Shown piece by piece: positions 34,734-42,097 of a stretch of 54,707 bases of DNA. The notes below the pieces were generated by a model. The model searched no databases and was not told where the DNA came from. It saw only the letters and a program-made list of their open reading frames with translations. Every line of letters starts with the position of its first letter. The first letter of the stretch is position 1. The stretch comes from Mesobacterium_A hydrothermale (GTDB lineage Bacteria; Pseudomonadota; Alphaproteobacteria; Rhodobacterales; Rhodobacteraceae). The position numbers were made by a program, and so were the translations under genes. The DNA lies in contig NZ_JAYLLH010000028.1 of NCBI RefSeq assembly GCF_035818635.1, positions 1 through 54,707 of the forward strand. Direction: 5' to 3'.

Positions 34734-35785
34734 TACTCAGCCGCATCCTTTGCGTTGGCCATCGCCATGCCCATCGCCGCCATCGCGGCTGCGTGGCCCT
34801 GCGCGATGGAATCGTCGATGGTTTCCGGCCCGCTGGCGGCACCCGCCACGAACACGCCGGGGCGCGAGGTTTCGGCAAGGTTGGCATAGGTCGATTTGCG
34901 GTCGATGTAGCCCCAGCGGTTCAATTCGATATCGAAGATCGCCGACAGGGTCATGTTGTCCACGTTCGGGTCCATCCCGACAGCATGGACTACCATGTCG
35001 AAGGGGATCGAGATCGGGCGCTTGACCAGCGTGTCTTCACCCTTGACCAGCAGCTTGCCGTCGCGGCCGGTGACTTCGGCGATCCGGGCCTTGACGTACT
35101 TGACCTTGTAGTCTTCCTGGCTGCCCCAGTAATATTCGCCCTCGTACAGACCGAAGGTGCGGATATCCATGTAATAGATATAGACGTTGGTCTGCGGCGA
35201 CATTTCGCGGATTTCCATCGCGATATTGGCCGACACGGTGCAGCAGATCTTGGAACACCATTCGCGCCCGATCTGCCGATCGCGCGACCCGACGCACAGC
35301 AGGATCGCCACGCGGTCCGGTATCCGCCCGTCAGATGGGCAACGCACGCCGGCCCCGGACGAGATCATCTGTTCCACCTGCGTGGTGGTGACCACGTCAG
35401 GATAGGTGCCAAAGCCCCACTCGGGCTTGTTGATACTGTCGAAATGGGTAAAGCCGGTGGCCAGGATCGTCGATCCCGCCTCGACCGTGCTGCCGTCCGA
35501 CAGGGTGGCGCGGAACGCGCCGGGACCGCCGGCGAAGTCCTTGACCGTCGCGCCGGTGCGCACTTCGACATTGGGGTTGTCGGCGACGCGGGTCACCATG
35601 CCGCCGATGGCATCCTTGGCCCATTCGTGGCTGGGCACCAGTCGCGCGTAACCCGACAGGATCGGCGCGCCGCCCAGGATTTCTTCTTTCTCGACCAGAA
35701 CAACCTTCTGGCCGGTGCTGGCAAGCGCGTGGGCGGCGGACAGACCGGCGGGGCCCCCGCCGACGATAAGGACAGGCTGGCTCAC
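34733..35785 (-). CDS. shdrA: sHdrA, flavoprotein core subunit
   Basis: This 350-aa FAD protein starts MSQPVLIVGGGPAGLSAAHAL with the Rossmann loop, and a second FAD contact is GVFVAGAASGPETIDDSIAQG. The cluster region CVGSRDRQIG then EWCSKICC is the shortened sHdrA version. It lacks the extra ferredoxin domains of methanogen HdrA and is about half their length. It would be the electron-splitting or collecting hub of the complex. It starts 4 bases inside the shdrB1 end. Confidence 0.94.
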   Translation of the reverse strand: MSQPVLIVGGGPAGLSAAHALASTGQKVVLVEKEEILGGAPILSGYARLVPSHEWAKDAIGGMVTRVADNPNVEVRTGATVKDFAGGPGAFRATLSDGSTVEAGSTILATGFTHFDSINKPEWGFGTYPDVVTTTQVEQMISSGAGVRCPSDGRIPDRVAILLCVGSRDRQIGREWCSKICCTVSANIAMEIREMSPQTNVYIYYMDIRTFGLYEGEYYWGSQEDYKVKYVKARIAEVTGRDGKLLVKGEDTLVKRPISIPFDMVVHAVGMDPNVDNMTLSAIFDIELNRWGYIDRKSTYANLAETSRPGVFVAGAASGPETIDDSIAQGHAAAMAAMGMAMANAKDAAE

Positions 35786-37152
35786 TTCTCGGCTCCTGCA
35801 AGTGTTTTCGGTTTGACGTAGCCCGGGCCCGAGGTGATCGCGCGCTTGGGGTCATACAGCGTTTCGATCCGGCCTTGCTTGACCTCTTCGAGGTAGCCCT
35901 CGAATTCGGCCTTGGCCTTTTCCCAGTCGATGCCCATCTTTTCGAGCAGCCCTTCGAAGGGCGAGGCATGCCAGTGCAGCTGCGCCAGCTTGTAGGGATG
36001 CGCGCCCATCGCCAGCGCGGCGAACTGGCAGTCGGCCATCACCGGCAGGGCATAAACCTTGTCCACCGCCTTGCCGATCCACTGGTTCTTGTCGAGCGTG
36101 GTGATACAGCCGGTGTCATGGCCGATCATCACGTCGGACCGCGCCTCTTCGACGGCGACCTTGATCTTGCGGTCGATGGCGAAGGACCGGGTGAATTCGC
36201 GCTCGCCGATGATGTGGCGGAAGCCGAAGCCGCAGCAGTCGTACCAGGTCGAATAGTCGATGACTTGCGTGCCCAGCGATTGCAGCAGGCCGGTGGTCAC
36301 CGCCACGCGGTTGCCGTCCAGCACGGTGTCGTCATAGATCACGTCCTCCGGCACCATCTTGTAGACGTGGCAGGCCGGGTGCACCGTGGTGCGGATGTTC
36401 GACAGGTCGATCTGCTGGCGATCAGCGATGCGGTGGCGCATGACGTGCAACCACTCGGAATAATGCACGATTTCCTCGGGTATCAGCAGCTTGCCATCCA
36501 CCAGGCGACCCAGTTTGCCAAGGATCGCCTTGACCTCTTGGCGCAGCTCGGCGCTTTCCATCAGGAAAATGCGCATTTCCTTGTAGTTGCCGAAGGACGT
36601 GCCGCAATGCACCAGCGGATAGAACGTGCCTTCCGGCAGCCCCAGCGCCTTGGCCGAGACATAGGCCTGGTGGAAGTTGCGCAGGAACACGGCGGCCAGC
36701 GACACCACGTTGCCGATGCCCGACCCGTGATAGTTCCACGCGGTGCAGGACGTCTGGTCGGTTTCGTCCAGATAGGATTGACCCATCTCGTTCATGATCC
36801 ACAGGACCGAGGACGGGTAGCCGGGAATATTCCCGCACTGGCCACAGGACTTGTGATGCCACAGGTTGTTGGTCGGGATCTTCTTGTCCCAGCCATACAG
36901 CGTCTTTGCCATGACCGGATCGTTGTGGTCGCCGACGCGGTGGACAAGGATTTCACCTTCGCGTTCCAGCTCCCACATGTGGTCGCGGACATCTTCCTTG
37001 CGTTCCTTGCCAGTCAGCAACGCGCGCTTGTCGATCTTCTGTTCAACCCAGTCGGTGGCGCGGCGCGCCTCGTCCGCGGAAAGGCTGCTGGGCTTCCAGT
37101 CGGCGCCGAAACCGCTGTACGCGCCGCCTTTGTTTTCCTTGTCCGTTGTCAT
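35782..37152 (-). CDS. shdrB1: sHdrB1, CCG-domain subunit
   Basis: This 456-aa protein has CCG-type cysteines HKSCGQCGNIPGYPSS, HPACHVYKMVPEDV, WYDCCGFGFRHI and GHDTGCITTLDKNQW, for a non-cubane cluster like HdrB. It carries an N-terminal extension of about 100 residues typical of B1 over B2. The start MTTDKENKGGAYSGFG at 37152 is preceded by GGGAGGAC; the longer frame upstream shadows shdrC1. It is the second subunit gene of the complex. Confidence 0.92.
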   Translation of the reverse strand: MTTDKENKGGAYSGFGADWKPSSLSADEARRATDWVEQKIDKRALLTGKERKEDVRDHMWELEREGEILVHRVGDHNDPVMAKTLYGWDKKIPTNNLWHHKSCGQCGNIPGYPSSVLWIMNEMGQSYLDETDQTSCTAWNYHGSGIGNVVSLAAVFLRNFHQAYVSAKALGLPEGTFYPLVHCGTSFGNYKEMRIFLMESAELRQEVKAILGKLGRLVDGKLLIPEEIVHYSEWLHVMRHRIADRQQIDLSNIRTTVHPACHVYKMVPEDVIYDDTVLDGNRVAVTTGLLQSLGTQVIDYSTWYDCCGFGFRHIIGEREFTRSFAIDRKIKVAVEEARSDVMIGHDTGCITTLDKNQWIGKAVDKVYALPVMADCQFAALAMGAHPYKLAQLHWHASPFEGLLEKMGIDWEKAKAEFEGYLEEVKQGRIETLYDPKRAITSGPGYVKPKTLAGAEK

Positions 37153-37196
37153 CGTCGCGTCCTCCCTGGTCGCTCGAATGCCCTGCCGGGCGTGGA

Positions 37197-37949
37197 TCAA
37201 TCGTCGTCGTCCTCGTCTTCCTGCTCTTCGAGCCAGTCTTCCCACTCTTCGCGTTTCTCATCCATCACGTCGGTGACAACGTCGAAGAGGTTTTCATCCA
37301 CCGCCTCAAGCTGGTCCAGAACGCCGGTGGCTTCCCAGATCGTATAAAGTTCGACCGAGGTGCGCAGGTTGACTTCCCACGCGGTGTCCAGCGTGTGCAT
37401 GGTCGGCATCGGGATGGCCTTGCGCAGGATCATCAGCGGGGCGTCGACCTTGACCACGTTCGGACCCCAGTCGGGGAAGGCTTCCTTGGTGATCATGTTC
37501 GGCGCCAACTGGTTGCCGGTCGAAACAACCTTCAGAAGGACGCGGCTGAACGGGCGCAGCACCTCCTTGGCGCTCTCCATCTCGTGCTTGATCGCGATTT
37601 CGCGCATGATCATCACAAGCCCGCCGGGCGAATTTTCAAAGGGGCAGCGGGCGGCGCAGGTGTAGCACTGGGCGCAGGCCCAGATTTTTTCCTGCATCGC
37701 GTCGTAAATGCCTTCAAGGTTCTCGGTCCACAACAGTTGCACGATTTCGCGCGGGCTGTAATCGTAGTAATGGGCCGATGGGCATGTCGCCGTGCAGATG
37801 CCGCAGTTCAGGCAACCGTGGATTTCATGATCGTAAAGCTGGTGCCCACGGATATCGTCGAAGATTTCCTCGAGCTTTTCATAAGCCACCACGGGCTTGT
37901 CCGATACCGGGTCGGCGATCGGCGATTCAATCTGTCGGTTCATACCCAT
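37197..37949 (-). CDS. shdrC1: sHdrC1, iron-sulfur subunit with acidic tail
   Basis: This 250-aa protein has two [4Fe-4S] motifs: Cys46/49/52/56 in CLNCGICTATC, and CAQCYTCAARC. The N-terminal part has EEIFDDIRGHQLYDHEIHG. The C-terminus is strongly acidic (EEWEDWLEEQEDEDDDD), which could dock a basic partner. Three starts are near each other; GGGGAGG fits best to the ATG at 37949 (MGMNRQIES), since the GTG at 37955 overlaps that site. It heads the structural subunits. Confidence 0.92.
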   Translation of the reverse strand: MGMNRQIESPIADPVSDKPVVAYEKLEEIFDDIRGHQLYDHEIHGCLNCGICTATCPSAHYYDYSPREIVQLLWTENLEGIYDAMQEKIWACAQCYTCAARCPFENSPGGLVMIMREIAIKHEMESAKEVLRPFSRVLLKVVSTGNQLAPNMITKEAFPDWGPNVVKVDAPLMILRKAIPMPTMHTLDTAWEVNLRTSVELYTIWEATGVLDQLEAVDENLFDVVTDVMDEKREEWEDWLEEQEDEDDDD

Positions 37950-37986
37950 CTTCACCTCCCCTGAAGCCGGGCACGAAGTGAGATCT

Positions 37987-38367
37987 TTAGTAGGTCAGCA
38001 CCTTCGTGTCGTCGTCTTCCATGATATCGGCAATGACCTTCGCACCGCCCACGATGCCTTCGCATTCGGGGATCAGGTCGTCTTCGGTCATGTCGAAAAG
38101 ATCGAGATTGGGCGAGCAGCAGTAGAACTTTGCCCCCGCTTCATGCGCGTCCTTGATGAAGTCATAGACGGTCTTGGGAGACCCTTCCTTGACCACCAGC
38201 TTTTCCGCGACGCCCTTTTTCATCAACCTGCCAGCGGTCGCCGTGCACACGACATCCACTTCGTAATCCATCGCGGCTGCGACAGTGGCCTGAAAGAACG
38301 GCGCGCCGAGCTCCTCTCCATTCCGAGGGTCGGTGTTCACCATGATAATTATCAACTTGTCGGCCAT
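37987..38367 (-). CDS. DsrE-family protein upstream of the sHdr genes
   Basis: This 126-aa protein starts MADKLIIIMVNTDPRNGEE and has FYCCSPNLDLFDMTEDDLIP followed by ECEGIVGG, the conserved cysteine layout of the DsrE family (Cys83, Cys84, Cys102). It would be a second sulfurtransferase besides DsrE3A. GGGAGGAGACC lies before the ATG at 38367. About 150 bases separate it from the upstream gene, with a likely promoter, so it may head a separate transcript running through the sHdr genes. Confidence 0.85.
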   Translation of the reverse strand: MADKLIIIMVNTDPRNGEELGAPFFQATVAAAMDYEVDVVCTATAGRLMKKGVAEKLVVKEGSPKTVYDFIKDAHEAGAKFYCCSPNLDLFDMTEDDLIPECEGIVGGAKVIADIMEDDDTKVLTY

Positions 38368-38434
38368 GGTCTCCTCCCAAAGAACGCGGCACCCGGGCTG
38401 GCTGCGATTCGGTGTCGCATGGCGCCCTGATAGG

Positions 38435-38452
38435 TTCAGCCTAGGCGCTGAA
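38435..38452. promoter_or_regulatory. Inverted repeat, candidate operator upstream of dsrE/shdr genes
   Basis: TTCAGC-CTAGGC-GCTGAA is a perfect 6+6 inverted repeat. On the minus strand, TTGCAT lies 17 bases before TAGGCT inside the repeat, giving a weak -35/-10 pair. sHdr genes are known to be repressed by an ArsR-type regulator (sHdrR) in Hyphomicrobium; no such gene is in the window, so the assignment is open. Confidence 0.4.
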
Positions 38453-38501
38453 AATCTCACATGCAAGAAATTTGACGTTAGCGCTTTCGTATATGTAAAT
38501 T

Positions 38502-38516
38502 CTGCCTTTCTGGCAG
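38502..38516. repeat. Short hairpin (CTGCC-TTTCT-GGCAG)
   Basis: A 5-base stem with 5-base loop lies 5 bases after the stop of the amidotransferase-like gene (minus strand), followed by AATTT. It could partly end the upstream transcript or be chance; it is too weak to call a terminator. Confidence 0.3.
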
Positions 38517-38520
38517 GCAC

Positions 38521-39210
38521 TTACATCAGTCCCGTGTGGCTGACGATGCCCACCATAAGCGGGGTCAGCGCTTCGGCTATGTCGGCTTGGACGGCGCCAA
38601 GGTCGGCCAGCGCGCTTGCCGGATCGTCGGGCGTTTCAGCAAATTCCATCACCAGATCCTCGACCATGCCGCGCTTGAAACCGGGATGTCCGACCAGCCC
38701 AAGGCAATTGCCACGCAAAGAGAAGATTTCCGGCTCGCCTTCCGGGCCGGTGGCCAGAACCTCTGCTCCTTGGGGCAGCACCGGCTTGTCGCGCAGATAG
38801 TGCGACAGCGGGAACCGGTCCGGCATGTGCCCGCCCAAATGACCCGGCGCGGTGGCCTGCACCTGGTTCACGGCAAAGCGCAGCGGCGCTTCTGCCGCGC
38901 CCCCGCCGGCGGCAACGCACAGGATCAGCGCACCAAGGCCAAAGCCCACCACCGGAAGCCCGAAGTCGAGAAAGGTTTGCGTCAACCGGAATTCCGGCCC
39001 CGCACTGGGCAGCAGGTGCCCGCTGACCAGCCCGTAAGGCCCACCGCCCAAAAGCCACAGCCCGTCGAACCCTTCGGGACCGAAGGGCAGGGTACCGCCA
39101 TGGGTAAAGGGGCGGTAGTAACGGAAGCGCACATTGCGGCCTTCCAGGTGGTCTTCGATGAAACCCAGGTACTCCGCCTCTGTGTGCTGAATAACGGCGA
39201 TGGTCTTCAC
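38521..39210 (-). CDS. Class I glutamine-amidotransferase-like protein, catalytic residues lost
   Basis: This 229-aa protein has the fold pattern of GATase1, with LWLLGGGPYGLVSG and GLPVVGFGLGALILC. The nucleophile Cys of the family (G-x-C-x-G) is Gly91 here (GFGLGA). The His-Pro-Glu end of the triad reads GHPGF, with His175 kept but Glu missing. It is unlikely to hydrolyse glutamine. It starts at a GTG, overlapping the lipoate-ligase stop by 4 bases, so it is co-translated with the sHdr lipoate machinery. A role in lipoate assembly or in complex handling is possible but not shown. Confidence 0.75.
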   Translation of the reverse strand: MKTIAVIQHTEAEYLGFIEDHLEGRNVRFRYYRPFTHGGTLPFGPEGFDGLWLLGGGPYGLVSGHLLPSAGPEFRLTQTFLDFGLPVVGFGLGALILCVAAGGGAAEAPLRFAVNQVQATAPGHLGGHMPDRFPLSHYLRDKPVLPQGAEVLATGPEGEPEIFSLRGNCLGLVGHPGFKRGMVEDLVMEFAETPDDPASALADLGAVQADIAEALTPLMVGIVSHTGLM

Positions 39211-40286
39211 GGCGCGGGCTCCACCGCGGCCATGATGGCATTGGCGAAATCGGTCGCCGAGACGCCCGGTGTCTCGATCTCTTCGGAATCGAGCAGCCGC
39301 TCGGCAGCCTCGATGATCGCGTGTTCATTCAGATCGACTCCGCGCAGCGCGACCGCCAGCCGATCCAGCCCGTCGGGCGGCAGGCATGTCATGTCACCCG
39401 AGATCATCAGGTCGGCGATCTTGCCTTCGCGGTTCAAAAGGTGAACCCGGATCAGCCCACCCGGCGCCTTCATCATGCTTTCGGTCAGGTGGGTGTCGGC
39501 GGCGATCTTGACGCCAAGCGCCACCTGCTTGCGGCCCTGCATTTCTATGAACTCGGGGTCCAGCAAGTCCGACTCGGCGGTCTCGATGGCTTTCCATTCC
39601 GCGTCGGTCGGCTGGTCGATCACCGGTTCCAGTCCCAGAACCTCTTGGCAGTGAAAGAAGAACCGGTCCAGCAGCGCGTCGCGCGCGGGCGGGGTTTCCA
39701 CCTGCTTGACGATCGTGGTCATGAAATCGTCCATCGTCTGGCGCAGCTTGTCGCGGAATTTCTCGGACGGGACGCGCAGGCATTTCGACATGGTTTCGGT
39801 ATCGAAATCGAACATGAACGACCCGACCATGACCGTCGCGTTGCCGATCGACGCCGCCCCGGTGCCCCCGATCTTGCGGCCGTCGACATGGATGTCGTTG
39901 ATCGGGCGATAGGTCGCGGCAATGCCGAAGTCGCGATAGGTGCGCACCACCGGCTCGATGAACAGCGGATAAAGTTCGTGCGCATGTTGTGGCGCGCGTT
40001 TCCGGGGAAAGACGAAATGGGTGAACAACTGGTTGCGATCCAGGTAAACCGCCCCTCCCCCGACGTGCCGGCGATAGACCGGCAGGTTCTGCGCGATGCA
40101 ATACGCGGTGTCGACCTCGCGGTCGATTTCCTGGTGCAGACCGACGCAAACATAGGGCGTTTCAGGCGATGCCAGCGACAGCATCGGGTCGGACTCTGCC
40201 GTCACCGTTTCCGCCAACCCGTGATAGACCGCCTGGCTGCGCAAGGCGCTGACCAGTCCGAAGTCCAGAACCCTCAGTCGTGTCAT
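39207..40286 (-). CDS. slplAB: Lipoate-protein ligase of the sHdr type (sLpl(AB))
   Basis: This 359-aa protein of the LplA/BPL superfamily has VYRRHVGGGAVYLDRNQLF, the RRxxGGGxVxxD lipoyl-site loop, and NDIHVDGRKIGGTGAA with the catalytic Lys. The C-terminal accessory part (about residues 240-359, MKAPGGLIRVHLLNREGKIADL) makes it a two-domain LplA-LplB fusion. Such enzymes load lipoate onto LbpA and are encoded with sHdr in sulfur oxidisers. The ATG at 40286 follows GGGAGGAGAA. It is the first gene of the minus-strand sHdr cluster. Confidence 0.88.
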   Translation of the reverse strand: MTRLRVLDFGLVSALRSQAVYHGLAETVTAESDPMLSLASPETPYVCVGLHQEIDREVDTAYCIAQNLPVYRRHVGGGAVYLDRNQLFTHFVFPRKRAPQHAHELYPLFIEPVVRTYRDFGIAATYRPINDIHVDGRKIGGTGAASIGNATVMVGSFMFDFDTETMSKCLRVPSEKFRDKLRQTMDDFMTTIVKQVETPPARDALLDRFFFHCQEVLGLEPVIDQPTDAEWKAIETAESDLLDPEFIEMQGRKQVALGVKIAADTHLTESMMKAPGGLIRVHLLNREGKIADLMISGDMTCLPPDGLDRLAVALRGVDLNEHAIIEAAERLLDSEEIETPGVSATDFANAIMAAVEPAP

Positions 40287-40528
40287 TGTGTTCTCCTCCC
40301 ATATATCTCGTAAGTTGGATACGTCTTGCCGCAAAAGTCAAAGGCGTTGTCGGCCCGGGCTCGCGCGGGTCGTGTATTTTTCCCTGCGCGGCATCGGCGT
40401 ATGCACGGACCTTGCCGATCCCGGTCAGACCCGGCATGAAGAGGGCAAAGCCCGAAGCTGGCGCGCCGTGATGCCGCCTGATTTTCCTTTGTTCCCAAGT
40501 CAGTTACCCCTTGAAAGGAGCGCACGCC
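40287..40528. promoter_or_regulatory. Divergent promoter region of slpl and kynA
   Basis: This 242-base gap between two divergent genes must hold both promoters. On the minus strand a TTGACT (40341-40336) could be a -35 box, but no good -10 stands at the right distance; an AT-rich stretch TATATCTCGTAAG follows nearer the gene. For kynA, only the AAAGGAG ribosome site is clear. No exact regulator site is recognised. Confidence 0.4.
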
Positions 40529-41368
40529 ATGTCCAGCAAGCCCTATGATCCCGGCACGGAAGGCGCAAAGATGTCGTTCAGGTGGGCGATGTCCTATGGC
40601 GACTATCTGCACCTCGAAGATATTCTGGCCCACCAGCACCCGCTGACCGACGCGCATGACGAATTGCTTTTCGTGATCCAGCACCAGACCAGTGAATTGT
40701 GGATGAAACAGGTGATCCACGAACTGTCCGCCGCGCGCGCAGCGCTGAAAACCGGCGATATGCCGAAAATGTTCAAGATGCTGGCCCGGGTCAGCCGGAT
40801 CTTCGAACAGCTCAATTCGCAATGGGACGTGCTGCGCACCATGACCCCGGCGGACTACACCCGGTTTCGTGATGCACTGGGGCCGTCGTCGGGGTTTCAG
40901 TCCTACCAGTACCGGCTGATCGAGTACGTTCTGGGCAATCGCAATCCGAACCTGCTGCAACCGCATGAACACCGCCCCGAGATTCACAAGATGCTGTCGG
41001 ACGAACTGGCGCGGCCCAGCTTCTATGACGAGGTGGTGGCGCTGCTGTTTCGTACGGTTGACGGCGATGATCGTCAGGTTCCGGCCCCGGTGCTTGATGC
41101 CCCCCACGCACCCAACCCCGACATCCAGGCACGTTGGAAGATCGTCTACGAAGATGTCGATACCTATTGGCCGCTGTATGAACTGGCGGAGAAACTGGTC
41201 GATCTCGAGGATTATTTCCGGCGCTGGCGTTTTAACCATGTCACCACGGTCGAACGCGTGATCGGGTTCAAACGCGGCACCGGCGGCACGTCCGGGGTGC
41301 AATACCTGCGCCGGATGCTGAGCGTGGAATTGTTCCCCGAACTCTGGCACCTGCGCGGAGAACTGTAA
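40529..41368 (+). CDS. kynA: Tryptophan 2,3-dioxygenase
   Basis: This 279-aa heme enzyme opens the indole ring of L-tryptophan to N-formylkynurenine, the first step of the kynurenine path. Typical segments are MSYGDYLHLEDILAHQHP, LFVIQHQTSELWMKQ with the substrate-site His, GPSSGFQSYQYR and RFNHVTTVERVIGFKRGTGGTSG, the last with the proximal heme His near residue 237. AAAGGAG precedes the ATG at 40529. No other kynurenine gene is nearby, so its place next to the sHdr cluster looks incidental. Confidence 0.96.
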   Translation: MSSKPYDPGTEGAKMSFRWAMSYGDYLHLEDILAHQHPLTDAHDELLFVIQHQTSELWMKQVIHELSAARAALKTGDMPKMFKMLARVSRIFEQLNSQWDVLRTMTPADYTRFRDALGPSSGFQSYQYRLIEYVLGNRNPNLLQPHEHRPEIHKMLSDELARPSFYDEVVALLFRTVDGDDRQVPAPVLDAPHAPNPDIQARWKIVYEDVDTYWPLYELAEKLVDLEDYFRRWRFNHVTTVERVIGFKRGTGGTSGVQYLRRMLSVELFPELWHLRGEL

Positions 41369-41468
41369 CGCGCGTCGTCTGTCTTTCTGGCCTGTCCTGA
41401 ACAAACCGTGTTTTTCCCATAGCACAGAAGTGTGCTACATTCTGTCGCAGGCAGCATGGGAGACAAAG

Positions 41469-42071
41469 ATGAAGCGGCGCGCGTTTTTCGGACTGACGGC
41501 AGCAGCGATGGCAACAGGGATCGTGGCCCGACCCGCACAGGCCAAGGCGGTACTGGGCGACGATGGCCTGCATGACCAGCCGTTTTTCCTGGACAGCTTC
41601 CTGGAACTGGGCAGCGACCTGGAAGAGGCCGCAGCCGCAGGCAAGGGTCTGATCGTTCTGTTCGAACAGCGTGGTTGCCCCTATTGCCGCGAAATGCATC
41701 AGGTCAATTTCCAGCGTTCGGAAATCGTTGATCTGATCGAGGCGCACTATCTTGTGGTGCAACTGGACATGTGGGGCGCGCGCATGGTTCTGGATTTCGA
41801 TAGGGAAGAACTGGAAGAACGCGATCTGGCGCGAAAATGGTACGTCAACTTCACCCCGACCCACGTGATTTTCCCGGCAGAAAACGTCGGAGCCACCGAC
41901 CCGCGGCAGGCCGAAGCGTTCCGCCTGCCGGGCTATTTCAAGCCGTTCCACCATCATTCAGCGCTGGAATACGTTGCCACCGGCGCGCATCGTGACCAGC
42001 CGTTCCAGCGCTTCCTGCAGGACAAGTTCGCCAAGCTGGAAGAGCAGGGGATTGATCCGGACGTGTGGTAG
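41469..42071 (+). CDS. soxW: SoxW-like periplasmic thioredoxin
   Basis: This 200-aa protein starts MKRRAFFGLTAAAMATG, a signal of twin-arginine type with cleavage near AQA (about residue 25). The thioredoxin fold has the active site CPYC at residues 70-73 (EQRGCPYCREMH) and the cis-Pro region YVNFTPTHVIF. This matches SoxW-type thioredoxins, which reduce Sox or other periplasmic cysteine proteins. The classical soxXYZ genes are not in the window. GGGAGACAAAG lies before the ATG. Its stop is 26 bases from the convergent autotransporter gene. Confidence 0.85.
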   Translation: MKRRAFFGLTAAAMATGIVARPAQAKAVLGDDGLHDQPFFLDSFLELGSDLEEAAAAGKGLIVLFEQRGCPYCREMHQVNFQRSEIVDLIEAHYLVVQLDMWGARMVLDFDREELEERDLARKWYVNFTPTHVIFPAENVGATDPRQAEAFRLPGYFKPFHHHSALEYVATGAHRDQPFQRFLQDKFAKLEEQGIDPDVW

Positions 42072-42097
42072 GTGCCCGCGCGGTAGGTGCCCCCGGA

